Assembly: GCF_902498995.1 (NCBI RefSeq)
Contig: NZ_CABVLY010000001.1
Coordinates: 62,001-126,000, forward strand
Direction: 5' to 3'
Length of the DNA stretch: 64,000 nt
Source: Burkholderia anthina
Lineage (GTDB): Bacteria > Pseudomonadota > Gammaproteobacteria > Burkholderiales > Burkholderiaceae
Shown here: positions 20,214 through 30,350 of the stretch, in pieces
Position numbering within the stretch: the first letter of the stretch is position 1
How the letters are laid out: every line of letters starts with the position of its first letter
Made by a program: the position numbers and the translations under genes
The notes under the pieces: generated by a model
What the model was told of the DNA's origin: nothing
The model's database searches: none
What the model saw: the letters and a program-made list of their open reading frames with translations, nothing else

Positions 20214-21851
20214 ATGGACGACTCGAACGACCTCCTCATTCCGCTGCTGCCGCCGCTGCTCGCGCTGCTCGGCCGGGCCGCCGACGCGCACGCGCGCGGC
20301 GAGCGCGCCGCGTACGATCTGTGGCTGAGCGCCGCCGGTCATCTGCACGCGACCGACATGACCGCGCTCGCGCGGCTGACCTCGACGCTGGTTGCGCGGC
20401 AGCGCAAGGCCGACGCGCTCGCGCTGGCCGAATGCGCGGCGCGCCTTCACCCGGGCGCGGGCGCCGGCTTCAATCACGGCTACGCGCTGCAGATGCTCGA
20501 CCGTCACGCCGACGCCGTCGCGCCGTACCGCGCGGCGTTCGCGTTCGACCCCGGCTGGCCGTCGCTGCGCAACAACCTCGCGGTCGCGCTGCGTCTGTCG
20601 GGCGGCGATCGCCACGAGGAAATCGCGCTGCTCGCCGCGGCCGTGGAGGCCGATCCGCACGACGTGCAGGCGTGGATCAACCTCGTCGTCGCGCGGCTCG
20701 CGATGCAGGATCTCGACGGTGCGCTCGTGTGCGCCGCACGGCTCGCGGAGATCGCGCCCGACAACGCGCTCGCGCTGAACAATATCGCGATGACGATGAA
20801 GGAGGCGCAGCGCTGGGACGACGCCGAGCGCTACGCGACGCGCGCGTGCGAGCTGGCGCCCGACGACGCGGCGTTCCGTTTCAACCTCGCGATCATCCAG
20901 CTCGTGCGCGGCAACTACGCGGACGGCTGGCGCAGTCACGAGGCGCGCTGGGACGGTGCCGGCGAACTGCGCGGCCGCCTGCCGGTGCTGCCCGGCCCGC
21001 GCTGGCGCGGCGAGCCGCTCGCGGGCAAGACGCTGCTCGTGTGGGGCGAGCAGGGGCTCGGCGACGTGCTGCAGTTCAGCCGCTACGTCGCGCCGCTCGC
21101 CGAGCGCGTGCACCGCGAGGGCGGCCGGCTCGTCTGGAACACGTTCCCGCAGGTCGGCATGCTGATGGCGCGCAGCCTCGGCGCGCACGCGGACGCGTTC
21201 AGCGCGGGCGGCGGCGTCGACGCGCTGCCGCCATTCGACTACGAAGTGCCGCTGATCGGCCTGCCGCTGCTGCTCGGGACGCAGGCGTCGACGCTCGATG
21301 CATCGGTGCCGTACCTGCACGCCGAGCCGCGCGCGCGCGACGCGTGGCGCGCGCGGCTCGCGGGCGACGGCCGGCTGAAGGTCGGGCTCGTGTGGACGGG
21401 CAGCGCGGGGCACCAGCGCAACCCGTTCCGGCGCGTCGGGCTCGAGCGCTATGCGAGCGCGTTTCGCGGCATCGACGGTGTCGCATTCCATTCGCTGCAG
21501 CCGGGCGCGGAAGCGGACGTCGCCGCGGCGCGCGCGGCCGGCTTCGCGATCGACGACCACACGGCCGAACTGAAGAGTTTCGACGATACGGCCGCGTTCA
21601 TCGGCGCGCTGGATCTGGTGATCACGGTGTGCACGTCGGTTGCGCACCTGGCGGGCGCGCTCGGCGCGCGCACGTGGGTGCTGCTCGACGTGAATCCGCA
21701 CTGGCCGTGGCTGCTCGAACGCACGGACAGCCCGTGGTATCCGACTGCCACGCTGTACCGGCAGCCGGCGTTCGGCGCATGGGCGCCGGTGATGGACGCG
21801 CTTGCACGGGATTTGCGCGGGGTGGTGGAGGAGGCGAAGCGCAAGCGTTGA
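20214..21851 (+). CDS. TPR-repeat glycosyltransferase-like protein
   Basis: A 545-aa protein with tetratricopeptide-like helix pairs in the N-terminal half (for example [20 protein letters not shown] and [21 protein letters not shown]) and a C-terminal GT-B-like domain: [32 protein letters not shown] and the sugar-nucleotide site [20 protein letters not shown]. This is the arrangement of O-GlcNAc-transferase-like or GT9-like bacterial proteins that glycosylate proteins or glycans. No signal peptide is visible. The start at 20214 has GGAG 3-4 nt upstream. It has no glycan-synthesis neighbours, so donor and acceptor are unknown. Confidence 0.75.
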   Translation: MDDSNDLLIPLLPPLLALLGRAADAHARGERAAYDLWLSAAGHLHATDMTALARLTSTLVARQRKADALALAECAARLHPGAGAGFNHGYALQMLDRHADAVAPYRAAFAFDPGWPSLRNNLAVALRLSGGDRHEEIALLAAAVEADPHDVQAWINLVVARLAMQDLDGALVCAARLAEIAPDNALALNNIAMTMKEAQRWDDAERYATRACELAPDDAAFRFNLAIIQLVRGNYADGWRSHEARWDGAGELRGRLPVLPGPRWRGEPLAGKTLLVWGEQGLGDVLQFSRYVAPLAERVHREGGRLVWNTFPQVGMLMARSLGAHADAFSAGGGVDALPPFDYEVPLIGLPLLLGTQASTLDASVPYLHAEPRARDAWRARLAGDGRLKVGLVWTGSAGHQRNPFRRVGLERYASAFRGIDGVAFHSLQPGAEADVAAARAAGFAIDDHTAELKSFDDTAAFIGALDLVITVCTSVAHLAGALGARTWVLLDVNPHWPWLLERTDSPWYPTATLYRQPAFGAWAPVMDALARDLRGVVEEAKRKR

Positions 21852-21951
21852 CCGGCGCTTCGAAGGAATCACGCCGAGGCTTCGGCACCCGGGGCCGAAC
21901 CGCAGGCCGGGGCAGCGGCCGCCGCGCAGCGCGCGACGGCCGCCCGATGCG

Positions 21952-23649
21952 TCAGGCGTTGCGGTCGTCGCCGGCCTTCGCGCCGTTGCGGCGGCGCAGG
22001 CCGGGCCCGAACGTGAAGCCGAACGCGAGCAGCACCAGCGACACCGCGAGCACGATGTTGTTGCCGCTCGTCACGTACGGCGTGAAGCCGCTCGTGCCTT
22101 CGATCCGCACGTCGAGCGAGCCGATCGTGAACGGCTTCAACTGGCCGAGCACGCGGCCGTGCGCGTCGATCGCGGCCGTCATCCCGGTGTTGGTCGAGCG
22201 CAGCATCGGCCGGCCCGTTTCGAGCGCGCGCATCCGCGCGATCTGCAGGTGCTGGTCGAGCGCGATCGTGTCGCCGAACCACGCGAGGTTCGTCACGTTG
22301 ACGAGCACGCCGGGCGGTTGCGGATTGTCGCGGATCGTCGCGGCGATTTCCTCGCCGAACAAGTCCTCGTAGCAGATGTCGGCCATCACCGGCTGGTTGT
22401 GCACGAAGAACGGCTTCTGCACCGGCGCGCCGCGCGCGAAATCGCCGAGCGGCATCTTCATCAGGTCGACGAACCACCGGAAGCCCCACGGGATGAATTC
22501 GCCGAACGGCACGAGATGGTGCTTGTCGTAGTGATAGATGTCGCGCGAGTGCGGCGTCACGCCGTACAGGCTGTTCGTATAGTCGACGTAGCGGCCGTCC
22601 GGCGTCACCGACGCGCCGACCGCGCCGAACAGCACGGCCGAGCCCGTCGTGTCGCTGAACTTGCGGATCGCGACGGCGAACGGCTCGGGCAGTTCCTGGA
22701 TCATCACCGCGATCGCGGTCTCCGGCGTGACGATCAGGTCGGCCGGCTTCTCGACGATCATCTGCTGGTACATCTTGATCGCCGCGTCGATGCCCGCTTC
22801 CTCGAACTTGATGTCCTGCTTCACGTTGCCCTGCAGCAGCCGCACGGTGAGCGGCGCGTTCGCGGGCACGGTCCACGTGGCCTGCGACAGCCCGAGGCCG
22901 GCGGCGACCAGCGCGACGGCGATGGTGGCCGGCGCGGCAATCCGCACGCGCGCGTTGCCGCCGGCGCCTTGTTCGTCCGCATTCGCGGGCGCGCGGCGCG
23001 CGGCGACGAGCGCCTGCACGACCAGCGCGGCGAACAGCGCGAGCACCCAGCCGATCCCGTACACGCCGACGACCGGCGCGAAGCCCGCGAACGGGCCGTC
23101 GACCTGCGGGTAGCCGCTCGCGAGCCACGGGAAGCCGGTAAACACGGTGCCGCGCAGCCATTCGCCGAGCGCCCACGCGCTGGCGAACGCGAATGCGCCG
23201 TGCCAGGTCGGCGAGAACGGCCGCGGATCGGGGGTACGGCGATGCCACGCATGGCCCGCGCAGAACGACCACAGCCCGGCCGAGAACGCGGGGTACAGCG
23301 ACAGGTACAGCGAAAACAGCACCAGCGCGCCGCCCGCGAGCGGCGCCGCCATTTCGCCGTATACGTGCATGCTGATGTAGAGCCACCAGATGCCGCTGAT
23401 GAAGTTGCCGAAGCCGAACGCGCCGCCGGTGAGCGCGGCGCCGCGCCAGCTCGACGTGCGTGTCAGCTGCGCGAAAAACCAGACGAATACGACGAGCTGC
23501 AGCCAGCCGCCATGCGGCGTCGGCGCGAAGCCGAGCGTATTGGCCGCGCCGGCGAGCAGCGCGGCCGGGTAGTGCCAGCGCGGCAGCGCGCGGCCGGGCG
23601 CCGGCGCGAGAAGACCGCCAGCCGGGCGGGACGGGATCGGATCGTCCAT
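21952..23649 (-). CDS. lnt: Apolipoprotein N-acyltransferase Lnt
   Basis: Lnt adds the third acyl chain to the N-terminal cysteine of lipoproteins in the inner membrane, allowing their export to the outer membrane. The 565-aa protein has several N-terminal membrane helices and a nitrilase-like domain with the catalytic Glu in VTPETAIAVM, a conserved loop HLVPFGEFIP and the Cys in MADICYEDLFGEE. ATG 23649 fits the family N terminus; longer in-frame starts to 23781 would overlap corC. It lies 52 nt after corC, a common proteobacterial pairing. Confidence 0.95.
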   Translation of the reverse strand: MDDPIPSRPAGGLLAPAPGRALPRWHYPAALLAGAANTLGFAPTPHGGWLQLVVFVWFFAQLTRTSSWRGAALTGGAFGFGNFISGIWWLYISMHVYGEMAAPLAGGALVLFSLYLSLYPAFSAGLWSFCAGHAWHRRTPDPRPFSPTWHGAFAFASAWALGEWLRGTVFTGFPWLASGYPQVDGPFAGFAPVVGVYGIGWVLALFAALVVQALVAARRAPANADEQGAGGNARVRIAAPATIAVALVAAGLGLSQATWTVPANAPLTVRLLQGNVKQDIKFEEAGIDAAIKMYQQMIVEKPADLIVTPETAIAVMIQELPEPFAVAIRKFSDTTGSAVLFGAVGASVTPDGRYVDYTNSLYGVTPHSRDIYHYDKHHLVPFGEFIPWGFRWFVDLMKMPLGDFARGAPVQKPFFVHNQPVMADICYEDLFGEEIAATIRDNPQPPGVLVNVTNLAWFGDTIALDQHLQIARMRALETGRPMLRSTNTGMTAAIDAHGRVLGQLKPFTIGSLDVRIEGTSGFTPYVTSGNNIVLAVSLVLLAFGFTFGPGLRRRNGAKAGDDRNA

Positions 23650-23701
23650 GTGAAGCGGAAGGGGGCGAGCGGTTGAAGGAGGCGCGGCCGGCGCGAGACG
23701 G

Positions 23702-24589
23702 TCAGTCCTCGTGCGAGGCTTCGGCGCGGCGGCTCGCGAGCGGGTTGCGGCGCACCAGCAGCACGTGGACCTGGCGCGCATCGCCGCGCTGGATCTCGAA
23801 CACGAGGTTGCCGAGCTGCAGCTTCTCGCCGCGATGCGGCACGCGGCCGAAATGATGGGTGATCAGGCCGCCGATCGTGTCGACTTCGTCGTCGGGGAAA
23901 TCGGTGCCGAACGTCTCGTTGAACTGCTGGATCTCGGTCAGCGCGCGCACGCGGTAGCGGCCGTCCGGCCCCGAGATGATGTTGCCGGCTTCTTCGTCGA
24001 AGTCGTATTCGTCCTCGATGTCGCCGACGATCTGTTCGAGCACGTCCTCGATCGTGATCAGGCCCGCGACGCCGCCGTATTCGTCGACGACGATCGCGAG
24101 GTGGTTGCGGTTCACGCGGAAGTCGTGCAGCAGCACGTTCAGGCGCTTCGATTCGGGGATGAACACGGCGGGACGCAGCATCCCGCGCACGTCGAATTCC
24201 TCTTCGGCATAGAAACGCAGCAGGTCTTTGGCGAGCAGCACGCCGATCACGTTGTCGCGGTTCTCCTCGTACACCGGGTAGCGCGAGTGCGCCTTCTCGA
24301 GGACGAACGGGATGAAGTCTTCAGGCTTGTCCGCGATGTTGATCGCGTCCATCTGTGCGCGCGGCACCATGATGTCGCGGGCGCACAGGTCGGACACCTG
24401 GAACACGCCTTCGATCATCGACAGCGAATCGGCGTCGATCAGGTTGCGTTCGTGGGCGTCCTGGAGGATTTCCAGCAGCTCGGTCCGGGATTCCGGCTCG
24501 GGCGAGATGAAGTCGGTCAGGCGCTCGAGCAGCGAGCGCTTTTCTTGCGGTTTGTCGGTTAGCTTACGACTGGGATACGAATCGTTCAT
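23702..24589 (-). CDS. corC: CorC/HlyC-type CBS-domain protein
   Basis: A 295-aa cytosolic protein with two CBS domains (starting near SDLCARDIMVPRAQMD and VFIPESKRLNVLLHDFRVN) and a C-terminal CorC/HlyC domain (GPDGRYRVRALTEIQQFNE). It lacks the N-terminal DUF21 membrane domain of full CNNM transporters. E. coli CorC is linked to magnesium and cobalt efflux. Adjacency to lnt is conserved in many proteobacteria. Confidence 0.9.
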   Translation of the reverse strand: MNDSYPSRKLTDKPQEKRSLLERLTDFISPEPESRTELLEILQDAHERNLIDADSLSMIEGVFQVSDLCARDIMVPRAQMDAINIADKPEDFIPFVLEKAHSRYPVYEENRDNVIGVLLAKDLLRFYAEEEFDVRGMLRPAVFIPESKRLNVLLHDFRVNRNHLAIVVDEYGGVAGLITIEDVLEQIVGDIEDEYDFDEEAGNIISGPDGRYRVRALTEIQQFNETFGTDFPDDEVDTIGGLITHHFGRVPHRGEKLQLGNLVFEIQRGDARQVHVLLVRRNPLASRRAEASHED

Positions 24590-24875
24590 GGTGGTGCGCC
24601 CGGGTCATGCCGGGGCGCGCTGTCACGGAGTAGGCAAGGATACACCAAGGGCATGGCGCGGCCGTGTCACACCGGCCGTCCGGCCGGGCTCAGGCGGCTC
24701 GCGCGAGCCCCGCTCGGGGACGGCCATGCCGCGCACGGCGCCGTCCTTCGTCTCCATCCTATCTCAGAAAGGGGCGCCGGGGCAGCGGCGGCAAAAATGC
24801 GTGCACCGGCGGTGGCCGGCCGCTCGGGCGGCAGCGCGGCACGGCGGCATTTCGTCGCGCCGCGCCGGCGCGGCT

Positions 24876-25109
24876 TCAGAAGCGCATGCCGGCCGAGCAG
24901 CCGCCGGCGGCCGCGCCGTTGGTCGCGGCGCCGCCGCAGCCGAACAGGCCGCAGCCGGACAGCGCGACGCTCGCGGCGACGATCAGCGCGGCGAGCCTGC
25001 AGCGCGAACGGCGTGACGGTTGCCGCGGAGCGGTTTGGGGTCCGGATGCGCGTCCCGCGCCGACGACCGCCGGCGGGACGCCGATGTGCCGGTCGGACGT
25101 TACCGGCAT
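24876..25109 (-). CDS. Small Cys/Gly-rich lipoprotein (hypothetical)
   Basis: An open frame of 77 codons ends in a good lipoprotein signal: basic RSRCR, hydrophobic LAALIVAASVA, then the lipobox LSGC. The mature part is only about 25 residues (CGLFGCGGAATNGAAAG and a GMRF end) with three cysteines. The first Met used here is 25109; a shorter form starting at a GTG is possible and would trim the unusually long N region. I know no function. It is read leftward and overlaps the last 10 bases of the upstream chaC-like gene, so translational coupling is likely. A chance frame is possible, but the lipobox is well formed. Confidence 0.5.
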   Translation of the reverse strand: MPVTSDRHIGVPPAVVGAGRASGPQTAPRQPSRRSRCRLAALIVAASVALSGCGLFGCGGAATNGAAAGGCSAGMRF

Positions 25110-25732
25110 CGCGCGAGCAGCCCTTCGAGCGCGCGGTCGGGGATGCCGCTCGCGCGCAGCGCGTCCACGGTGCGGCTCACGTAGTCGAGCGTCGTCCCGT
25201 AGCGGCCGGCCGCGCAGTCGAACACCTCCTTCACGACCGGGTCGGTCAGCTTGCCGGTGTAGGTCGGCACGTCGCGGCGCATCACGAACGCGAGCGCGTT
25301 CACGCGTTCGCCGGTCTCGAGCGAGCACGGCAGCCATGCGGGCCGGTACGAGCCCATCGGCATTTCGCGCTTCCACAAGGTTTCGAGATGCGGCTGCGCG
25401 GTGGGGCCCGCGAGCCGGAATGCGATGCCCGAGCACGAGCCGCCGCGATCGAGCGCGAGCACGAGCCCCGGACGTTCGGGCGTGCCGCGGTTCACGCGCG
25501 ACCACAGGTAGAGCCCGCGATGGTAGCCGTGCACCTTGCCGCGCACGGCGGCGACGGTCGGCAGCCCGGGGTTCCAGATCAGCGAGCCGTAACCGAACAG
25601 CCACAGATCCTGCTGGCCGTCCCAGTCGCGCATCGTGTGCGCGAGCGACGCCGTGAGCTCGTCTTCCGTCAGCAGCCGTCCGTCGCCGATCGACGGCGGG
25701 TAGGCGGGCGGCAGTATCGCGGCGTGGTGCAT
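25100..25732 (-). CDS. Gamma-glutamylcyclotransferase, ChaC-like
   Basis: A 210-aa cytosolic protein of the ChaC/GGCT fold, which cleaves gamma-glutamyl peptides (glutathione in the ChaC branch) to 5-oxoproline. The substrate loop FGYGSLIWNPG and the catalytic Glu in LETLWKREM are both present, followed by ALAFVMRRD. The ATG at 25732 is chosen; no strong ribosome binding site precedes it and it starts 14 nt after ybeY ends, so coupling is likely. Confidence 0.88.
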   Translation of the reverse strand: MHHAAILPPAYPPSIGDGRLLTEDELTASLAHTMRDWDGQQDLWLFGYGSLIWNPGLPTVAAVRGKVHGYHRGLYLWSRVNRGTPERPGLVLALDRGGSCSGIAFRLAGPTAQPHLETLWKREMPMGSYRPAWLPCSLETGERVNALAFVMRRDVPTYTGKLTDPVVKEVFDCAAGRYGTTLDYVSRTVDALRASGIPDRALEGLLARCR

Positions 25733-25746
25733 GGTGCAGGCGGTGC

Positions 25747-26523
25747 TTACTGGTACGGGTTCGGGAAGCCCAGTTTCGCGAGGATGTCGACTTCGAGCGC
25801 TTCCATTTCGGCCGCGTCCTCGTCGCTCGTCTCGTGATCGTAGCCCTGCGCGTGCAGCGCGCCGTGCACCAGCAGGTGCGCGTAGTGGGCCGTGAGCGGC
25901 TTGCCCTGTTCGTGCGCTTCCTTCTCGACGACCGGGCAGCACAGCACGAGGTCGCCGATCACGGTGCCGTCGGGCGCCGCGTCGTACGCGAAGGTCAGCA
26001 CGTTGGTCGGATAGTCCTTGTGGCGGTAGCCGGCGTTCAGCGTGCGGCCTTCTTCCTCGCCGACGAAGCGCACGGTCAGCTGCGCGCTGGCGAACAGCGC
26101 CGGCTCGATCCACTCGGCGATCAGCTTGCGCTTGGGGAGCGCCTTGCGCACGTCGCCGGCGATCTCGTCGCCGTACTGCACGGACAGGTCGAGTTCCGGT
26201 TCGCGCAGTTCGGCTTCCAGTTCCTCTTCGCGCGGCGCGAGCTCGGCGCCCACGTGCAGCGTCACGCTGTCGTAGTGCTCGGGCTGCAGCGCGAGCTTCG
26301 CGCGCATCGCCGGGTCGTTGTGCTGCGCGACGATCGCGACGGCCGCCTCGCCCGAGCTGCCCGACAGGTCGAACATCAGGCTGCGGCCGTCCGGGAAGTC
26401 GATTCGCAGTCCTTGTGCGCTGATGGTCCGGGCTTTGCCCTTCGCATCGAACAGCGAAACACGGGGGGAATCGGGCGCGGCGGACTGGTCGCGACCGGAC
26501 TTGCGGGAGCGGGAAGATTTCAT
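25747..26523 (-). CDS. ybeY: Endoribonuclease YbeY with N-terminal extension
   Basis: YbeY is a zinc endoribonuclease required for 16S rRNA 3' end maturation and ribosome quality control. The C-terminal half holds the metal motif [12 protein letters not shown] and the conserved [13 protein letters not shown]. The total of 258 aa is about 100 longer than usual: the normal family N terminus corresponds to about [11 protein letters not shown], and an extra domain precedes it. No clear ribosome binding site marks the ATG at 26523, so a shorter product from an internal start cannot be excluded. It sits downstream of phoH, the conserved order. Confidence 0.9.
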   Translation of the reverse strand: MKSSRSRKSGRDQSAAPDSPRVSLFDAKGKARTISAQGLRIDFPDGRSLMFDLSGSSGEAAVAIVAQHNDPAMRAKLALQPEHYDSVTLHVGAELAPREEELEAELREPELDLSVQYGDEIAGDVRKALPKRKLIAEWIEPALFASAQLTVRFVGEEEGRTLNAGYRHKDYPTNVLTFAYDAAPDGTVIGDLVLCCPVVEKEAHEQGKPLTAHYAHLLVHGALHAQGYDHETSDEDAAEMEALEVDILAKLGFPNPYQ

Positions 26524-26604
26524 GACGGGTGAGGCGATTGGGACGCGTTGAGGATACACCAAACGGCCGATCGCACCCGAATTCGAACCGGCCGCGCGCG
26601 GGCG

Positions 26605-26639
26605 AAAAAAAGCCCGGCGCGCCGTCGGGCGGGCCGGGC
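26605..26639 (-). terminator. Intrinsic terminator after phoH
   Basis: On the minus strand a 7-bp GCCCGGC/GCCGGGC stem around a GC-rich loop is followed by seven T residues. It lies between phoH and ybeY, which are otherwise usually co-transcribed, so it may attenuate rather than end the operon. Confidence 0.65.
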
Positions 26640-26653
26640 CGTTGGCCGGTGCT

Positions 26654-27700
26654 TCACGCGTCCTTGTGCTGAGCGTGGAAGTCGTCGTAAGCCTCGACGA
26701 TGCGCGCGACGAGCGGGTGGCGCACGACGTCCGCGCTCGTGAAGCGCGTGAGCGCGATGCCGCGCACGCCGCCGAGCACCTGCTGCGCCTCGACGAGGCC
26801 GCTCTTGTGTCCGCGCGGCAGGTCGACCTGGCTGGTGTCGCCGGTCACGACGGCCTTCGAGCCGAAGCCGATCCGCGTGAGGAACATCTTCATCTGCTCG
26901 GGCGTGGTGTTTTGCGCCTCGTCGAGGATGATGAACGCGTGGTTCAGCGTGCGGCCGCGCATGTACGCGAGCGGCGCGATCTCGATCATCTGGCGCTCGA
27001 ACATCTTCGCGGTCTTGTCGAAGCCGAGCAGGTCGTACAGCGCGTCGTACAGCGGGCGCAGGTACGGGTCGACCTTCTGCGCGAGATCGCCCGGCAGGAA
27101 GCCGAGCCGCTCGCCGGCCTCGACGGCCGGGCGCGTCAGCACGATCCGCTTGACCTGGTCGCGCTCGAGCGCGTCGACCGCGCATGCAACCGCGAGGTAG
27201 GTCTTGCCGGTGCCGGCCGGCCCGATGCCGAACGTCACGTCGTGCTGCAGGATCTGCTTCAGGTATTCGCGCTGCGCGGGCGTGCGGCCGCGCAGGTCGG
27301 CGCGCCGCGTGTAGAGCTTCGGCGCCGGTTCCTCGTCGGGATTGTCGTCGTCGATCTGCACGCCCGGTTCGTCGAACGGATGATCGGGATCGCCGCGGAA
27401 ACGCACGTCGAGCGTGTCCTGGCGGCCGTTGCCGGCGGTGTGACGCACTTCGACCAGCGCGAGCTGGATGTCGTCGACCGACAGCGGATCGCGCGAACGG
27501 TTGTAGAAGTTCTCGAGTGCGGCGAGCGCGAGCTTTGCGCCGCGCCCGCGGATCGTGATCCGGTGGCCGCGCCGCGCGAGCGTGACGTCGAGCGCCTGTT
27601 CGATCTGCCGCAGGTTCTCGTCGAGCGGGCCGCAGAGATTGGCGAGGCGCGCGTTGTCGTCGCGCGGCGCGGTGAATTCCAGTGCTTGGACGGTCTTCAA
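26654..27700 (-). CDS. phoH: PhoH-family ATPase
   Basis: A 348-aa cytosolic P-loop protein. Walker A is [13 protein letters not shown] and the Walker B region is [21 protein letters not shown] (abbreviated), as in PhoH/PhoL. The family is tied to RNA metabolism and stress through its neighbour YbeY, but its reaction is not settled. The start codon is TTG (27700), encoding [12 protein letters not shown]; an AGGAG lies 12-13 nt upstream, slightly far. It follows miaB by 33 nt. Confidence 0.92.
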   Translation of the reverse strand: MKTVQALEFTAPRDDNARLANLCGPLDENLRQIEQALDVTLARRGHRITIRGRGAKLALAALENFYNRSRDPLSVDDIQLALVEVRHTAGNGRQDTLDVRFRGDPDHPFDEPGVQIDDDNPDEEPAPKLYTRRADLRGRTPAQREYLKQILQHDVTFGIGPAGTGKTYLAVACAVDALERDQVKRIVLTRPAVEAGERLGFLPGDLAQKVDPYLRPLYDALYDLLGFDKTAKMFERQMIEIAPLAYMRGRTLNHAFIILDEAQNTTPEQMKMFLTRIGFGSKAVVTGDTSQVDLPRGHKSGLVEAQQVLGGVRGIALTRFTSADVVRHPLVARIVEAYDDFHAQHKDA

Positions 27701-27733
27701 AGTAGCGTCGGGCTCCTGTTGAGCGTCAATCGG

Positions 27734-29107
27734 TCAGTGGGTGGCCGCGCTCGCGTCGTCGCTCACGAGCAGCAGCTCGCCGCGCAGCGAGTGCGGGTAC
27801 GCATGGTTGATCCTCACGTCGATCATCTGGCCGATCAGGCGCGGGTGCGACGCGAGCGGCGCCGGGAAATTCACGACCCGGTTGTTCTCGGTGCGGCCCG
27901 ACAGTTCGTTCGGGTCCTTGCGCGACGGACCCTCGACGAGGATCCGCTCGACCTTCCCGACCATCGACTGGCTGATGCGTGCGACGTTTTCCTCGATGGT
28001 CGCCTGCAGATGTTGCAGGCGTTTGAGCTTCACTTCGCGCGGCGTGTCGTCGGCGAGGTTCGCGGCCGGCGTGCCGGGGCGCGGGCTGTAGATGAACGAG
28101 AAGCTGGTGTCGTAGCTCATGTCGTGCACGAGCGCCATCATCTTGTCGAAATCGTCCTCGGTCTCGCCGGGGAAGCCGACGATCATGTCGGTCGACAGCG
28201 ACAGGTCCGGGCGGATCGCGCGCAGCTTGCGGATCACCGACTTGTATTCCAGCACCGTGTAGCCGCGCTTCATTGCCATCAGGATGCGGTCGGAGCCGTG
28301 CTGGACGGGCAGGTGCAGGTGGCTCACGAGCTTCGGCACCTTCGCGTACGTGTCGATCAGGCGCTGCGTGAATTCCTTCGGATGCGACGTCGTGTAGCGG
28401 ATCCGCTCGATGCCGGGGATGTCGGCTACGTATTCGATCAGCGTCGCGAAATCGGCGATCTCGGCGGAGCCTGCCGTCAGCGCGCCGCGGTAGGCGTTCA
28501 CGTTCTGGCCGAGCAGCGTGACTTCGCGCACGCCCTGGTCGGCGAGGCCGGCCACTTCGGTCAGCACGTCGTCGAGCGGGCGCGACACTTCATCGCCGCG
28601 CGTGTACGGCACGACGCAATAGCTGCAGTATTTCGAGCAGCCTTCCATGATCGACACGAACGCGCTCGGCCCCTCGACGCGCGCGGGCGGCAGGTGGTCG
28701 AACTTCTCGATCTCGGGGAACGTGATGTCGACCTGGGCACGGCCGCTCGCGCGGCGCTGGTCGATCATCTGCGGCAGGCGGTGCAAGGTTTGCGGGCCGA
28801 ACACGAGGTCGACGTACGGTGCACGCGACACGATCGACGCGCCTTCCTGGCTGGCGACGCAGCCGCCGACGCCGATCAGCAGGCCCGGTTTCGCTTCCTT
28901 CAGCTCGCGCACGCGGCCGAGGTCGGAGAACACCTTTTCCTGCGCCTTCTCACGCACCGAGCACGTGTTGAACAGGATGATGTCCGCGTCTTCCGGGGTA
29001 TCGGTCTTTTCGAGGCCTTCGGCCGCATTGAGCACGTCCACCATCTTGTCCGAGTCGTACTCGTTCATCTGGCAGCCGAAGGTCTTTACGTAAACTTTCT
29101 TGGTCAT
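27734..29107 (-). CDS. miaB: tRNA-2-methylthio-N6-dimethylallyladenosine synthase MiaB
   Basis: MiaB, a radical-SAM enzyme, adds a methylthio group to position 37 of tRNAs already carrying i6A, which tightens codon reading. The 457-aa protein has the N-terminal UPF0004 cysteines in [16 protein letters not shown] and VGGCVAS, the radical-SAM triad CSKYCSYC, and a C-terminal TRAM domain. Start ATG 29107. A perfect TATAAT lies 178 nt upstream on the minus strand. Confidence 0.97.
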   Translation of the reverse strand: MTKKVYVKTFGCQMNEYDSDKMVDVLNAAEGLEKTDTPEDADIILFNTCSVREKAQEKVFSDLGRVRELKEAKPGLLIGVGGCVASQEGASIVSRAPYVDLVFGPQTLHRLPQMIDQRRASGRAQVDITFPEIEKFDHLPPARVEGPSAFVSIMEGCSKYCSYCVVPYTRGDEVSRPLDDVLTEVAGLADQGVREVTLLGQNVNAYRGALTAGSAEIADFATLIEYVADIPGIERIRYTTSHPKEFTQRLIDTYAKVPKLVSHLHLPVQHGSDRILMAMKRGYTVLEYKSVIRKLRAIRPDLSLSTDMIVGFPGETEDDFDKMMALVHDMSYDTSFSFIYSPRPGTPAANLADDTPREVKLKRLQHLQATIEENVARISQSMVGKVERILVEGPSRKDPNELSGRTENNRVVNFPAPLASHPRLIGQMIDVRINHAYPHSLRGELLLVSDDASAATH

Positions 29108-29284
29108 GGGGATTCGCCGTTCGCAGTGGTTGACCTGGGGGCGTCGTCAAGGGTGAATCGGGACGGCTGCTGCCGGAGCAGCGGCTCGGGCCGGCGCCTG
29201 CCGGCGCCGAAGGGCGGACCGGGGCGCGCAGCGCGCGTCGAGCCTGTCGTGAACTGCGGTGAAAAGCCGTCGGGAAAGCCTTCC

Positions 29285-29290
29285 ATTATA
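29285..29290 (-). promoter_or_regulatory. −10 element upstream of miaB
   Basis: The minus strand reads GCTATAATGG. No −35 resembling TTGACA is 16-18 nt upstream. If used, the miaB leader would be about 170 nt. Confidence 0.35.
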
Positions 29291-29392
29291 GCTTTACGCG
29301 CTGCCTGGAGCGGCCGGCGGGTTGCAGCCGCGCGACGCCGTTCGTCATGCTCCGACCCCGAAACGGCACGTGGCCAGCCGCGGCGGCGGTCG

Positions 29393-30316
29393 TCAGCGGA
29401 GCAGGTCGTCGTGCGCCGCTTCCTCGCGCGCGAAGCGTTCGACGAGGAAGTCGAGCAGCACGCGCACGCGCGGCGCCATGTAGCGCTTGCCGGGATAGAT
29501 CGCGTGCAGCGGCGCGCTCTGGTGCCGCCAGTCGGGCAGCAGGACCTTGAGCCGCCCGGCGCGGATGTCGTCGGCGACATCCCAGATCGAGTTCAGCACG
29601 ATGCCGCGCCCGCGCAGCGCCCACTCGCGGGCGAGGCCGCCGTCGTTGGTCTCGAACGCGGTGGCGAGCGGCACCGTGCAGGTCTGCGTGTCGTCGCCGC
29701 GCGTGAAGCGCCACGCGTTCATCGGCCCGGACGCTACCGTGATCACGTTGCAGGGAAAGCGGGCCAGATCGTGCGGATCGCGCGGCTCGCCGTGGCGTTC
29801 GACGAACGACGGCGCCGCGCACGGCACGCGCCGGTCCGCGGCGAGCCGGCGGGCGATCAGCGCGCCGTCGGGCGGCGCGGCGAAACGGATCGCGAGGTCG
29901 ATTTCGTCCTGCCACAGGTTCACCGTCGAGTCGGACGCCGTCAGCGAGAACGTCACGTCCGGGTAGCGCGCGGTGAATTCGTCGAGCCAGTCGAGCAGCC
30001 GGCGGCGGCCGAAATCGGACGTCGCCGACAGCCGCACCCGGCCGCCGACGACGTTGCGGCCGGCCTGCAGCAGCGCGTTTGCGTCGTCGAGCGCCTGCAA
30101 CGCCTGCCGGCAGCCGTTCAGGTACAGGCGGCCCTCGTCGGTGAGCCGCAACCGCCGGGTCGAACGGTCGAACAGCCGGGTGGCGACCGCCGCCTCCAGC
30201 TTCGCGAGGCGCGCGCTCGCGGCGGCCGGCGTGAGGTTCAGCTTGCGCCCGGCGGCGGACAGGCTGCCCAGTTCCGCCGCCTCGACGAACAGCCGGATAT
30301 CGCCCAGTCGATCCAT
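29393..30316 (-). CDS. LysR-family transcriptional regulator
   Basis: A 307-aa regulator with an N-terminal winged helix-turn-helix (LFVEAAELGSLSAAGRKLNL, then TRRLRLTDEG) and a C-terminal co-inducer domain (FSLTASDSTVNLWQDEIDLA). It belongs to the large CrgA/AaeR-type branch. ATG 30316 (MDRLGDIRLF) is the usual family start; an upstream ATG at 30361 would include the operator. It is divergent from an MFS efflux gene across a 17-nt inverted repeat, so control of that pump is likely. Confidence 0.88.
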   Translation of the reverse strand: MDRLGDIRLFVEAAELGSLSAAGRKLNLTPAAASARLAKLEAAVATRLFDRSTRRLRLTDEGRLYLNGCRQALQALDDANALLQAGRNVVGGRVRLSATSDFGRRRLLDWLDEFTARYPDVTFSLTASDSTVNLWQDEIDLAIRFAAPPDGALIARRLAADRRVPCAAPSFVERHGEPRDPHDLARFPCNVITVASGPMNAWRFTRGDDTQTCTVPLATAFETNDGGLAREWALRGRGIVLNSIWDVADDIRAGRLKVLLPDWRHQSAPLHAIYPGKRYMAPRVRVLLDFLVERFAREEAAHDDLLR

Positions 30317-30333
30317 CGGATTTTTCACTGTTT

Positions 30334-30350
30334 TTTGAAAATGGTTCAAA
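30334..30350. promoter_or_regulatory. Inverted repeat, likely LysR operator
   Basis: TTTGAA-N5-TTCAAA, perfect arms of 6 nt, lies 18 nt before the LysR ATG and about 110 nt before the MFS ATG, in an AT-rich divergent region. Confidence 0.55.
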
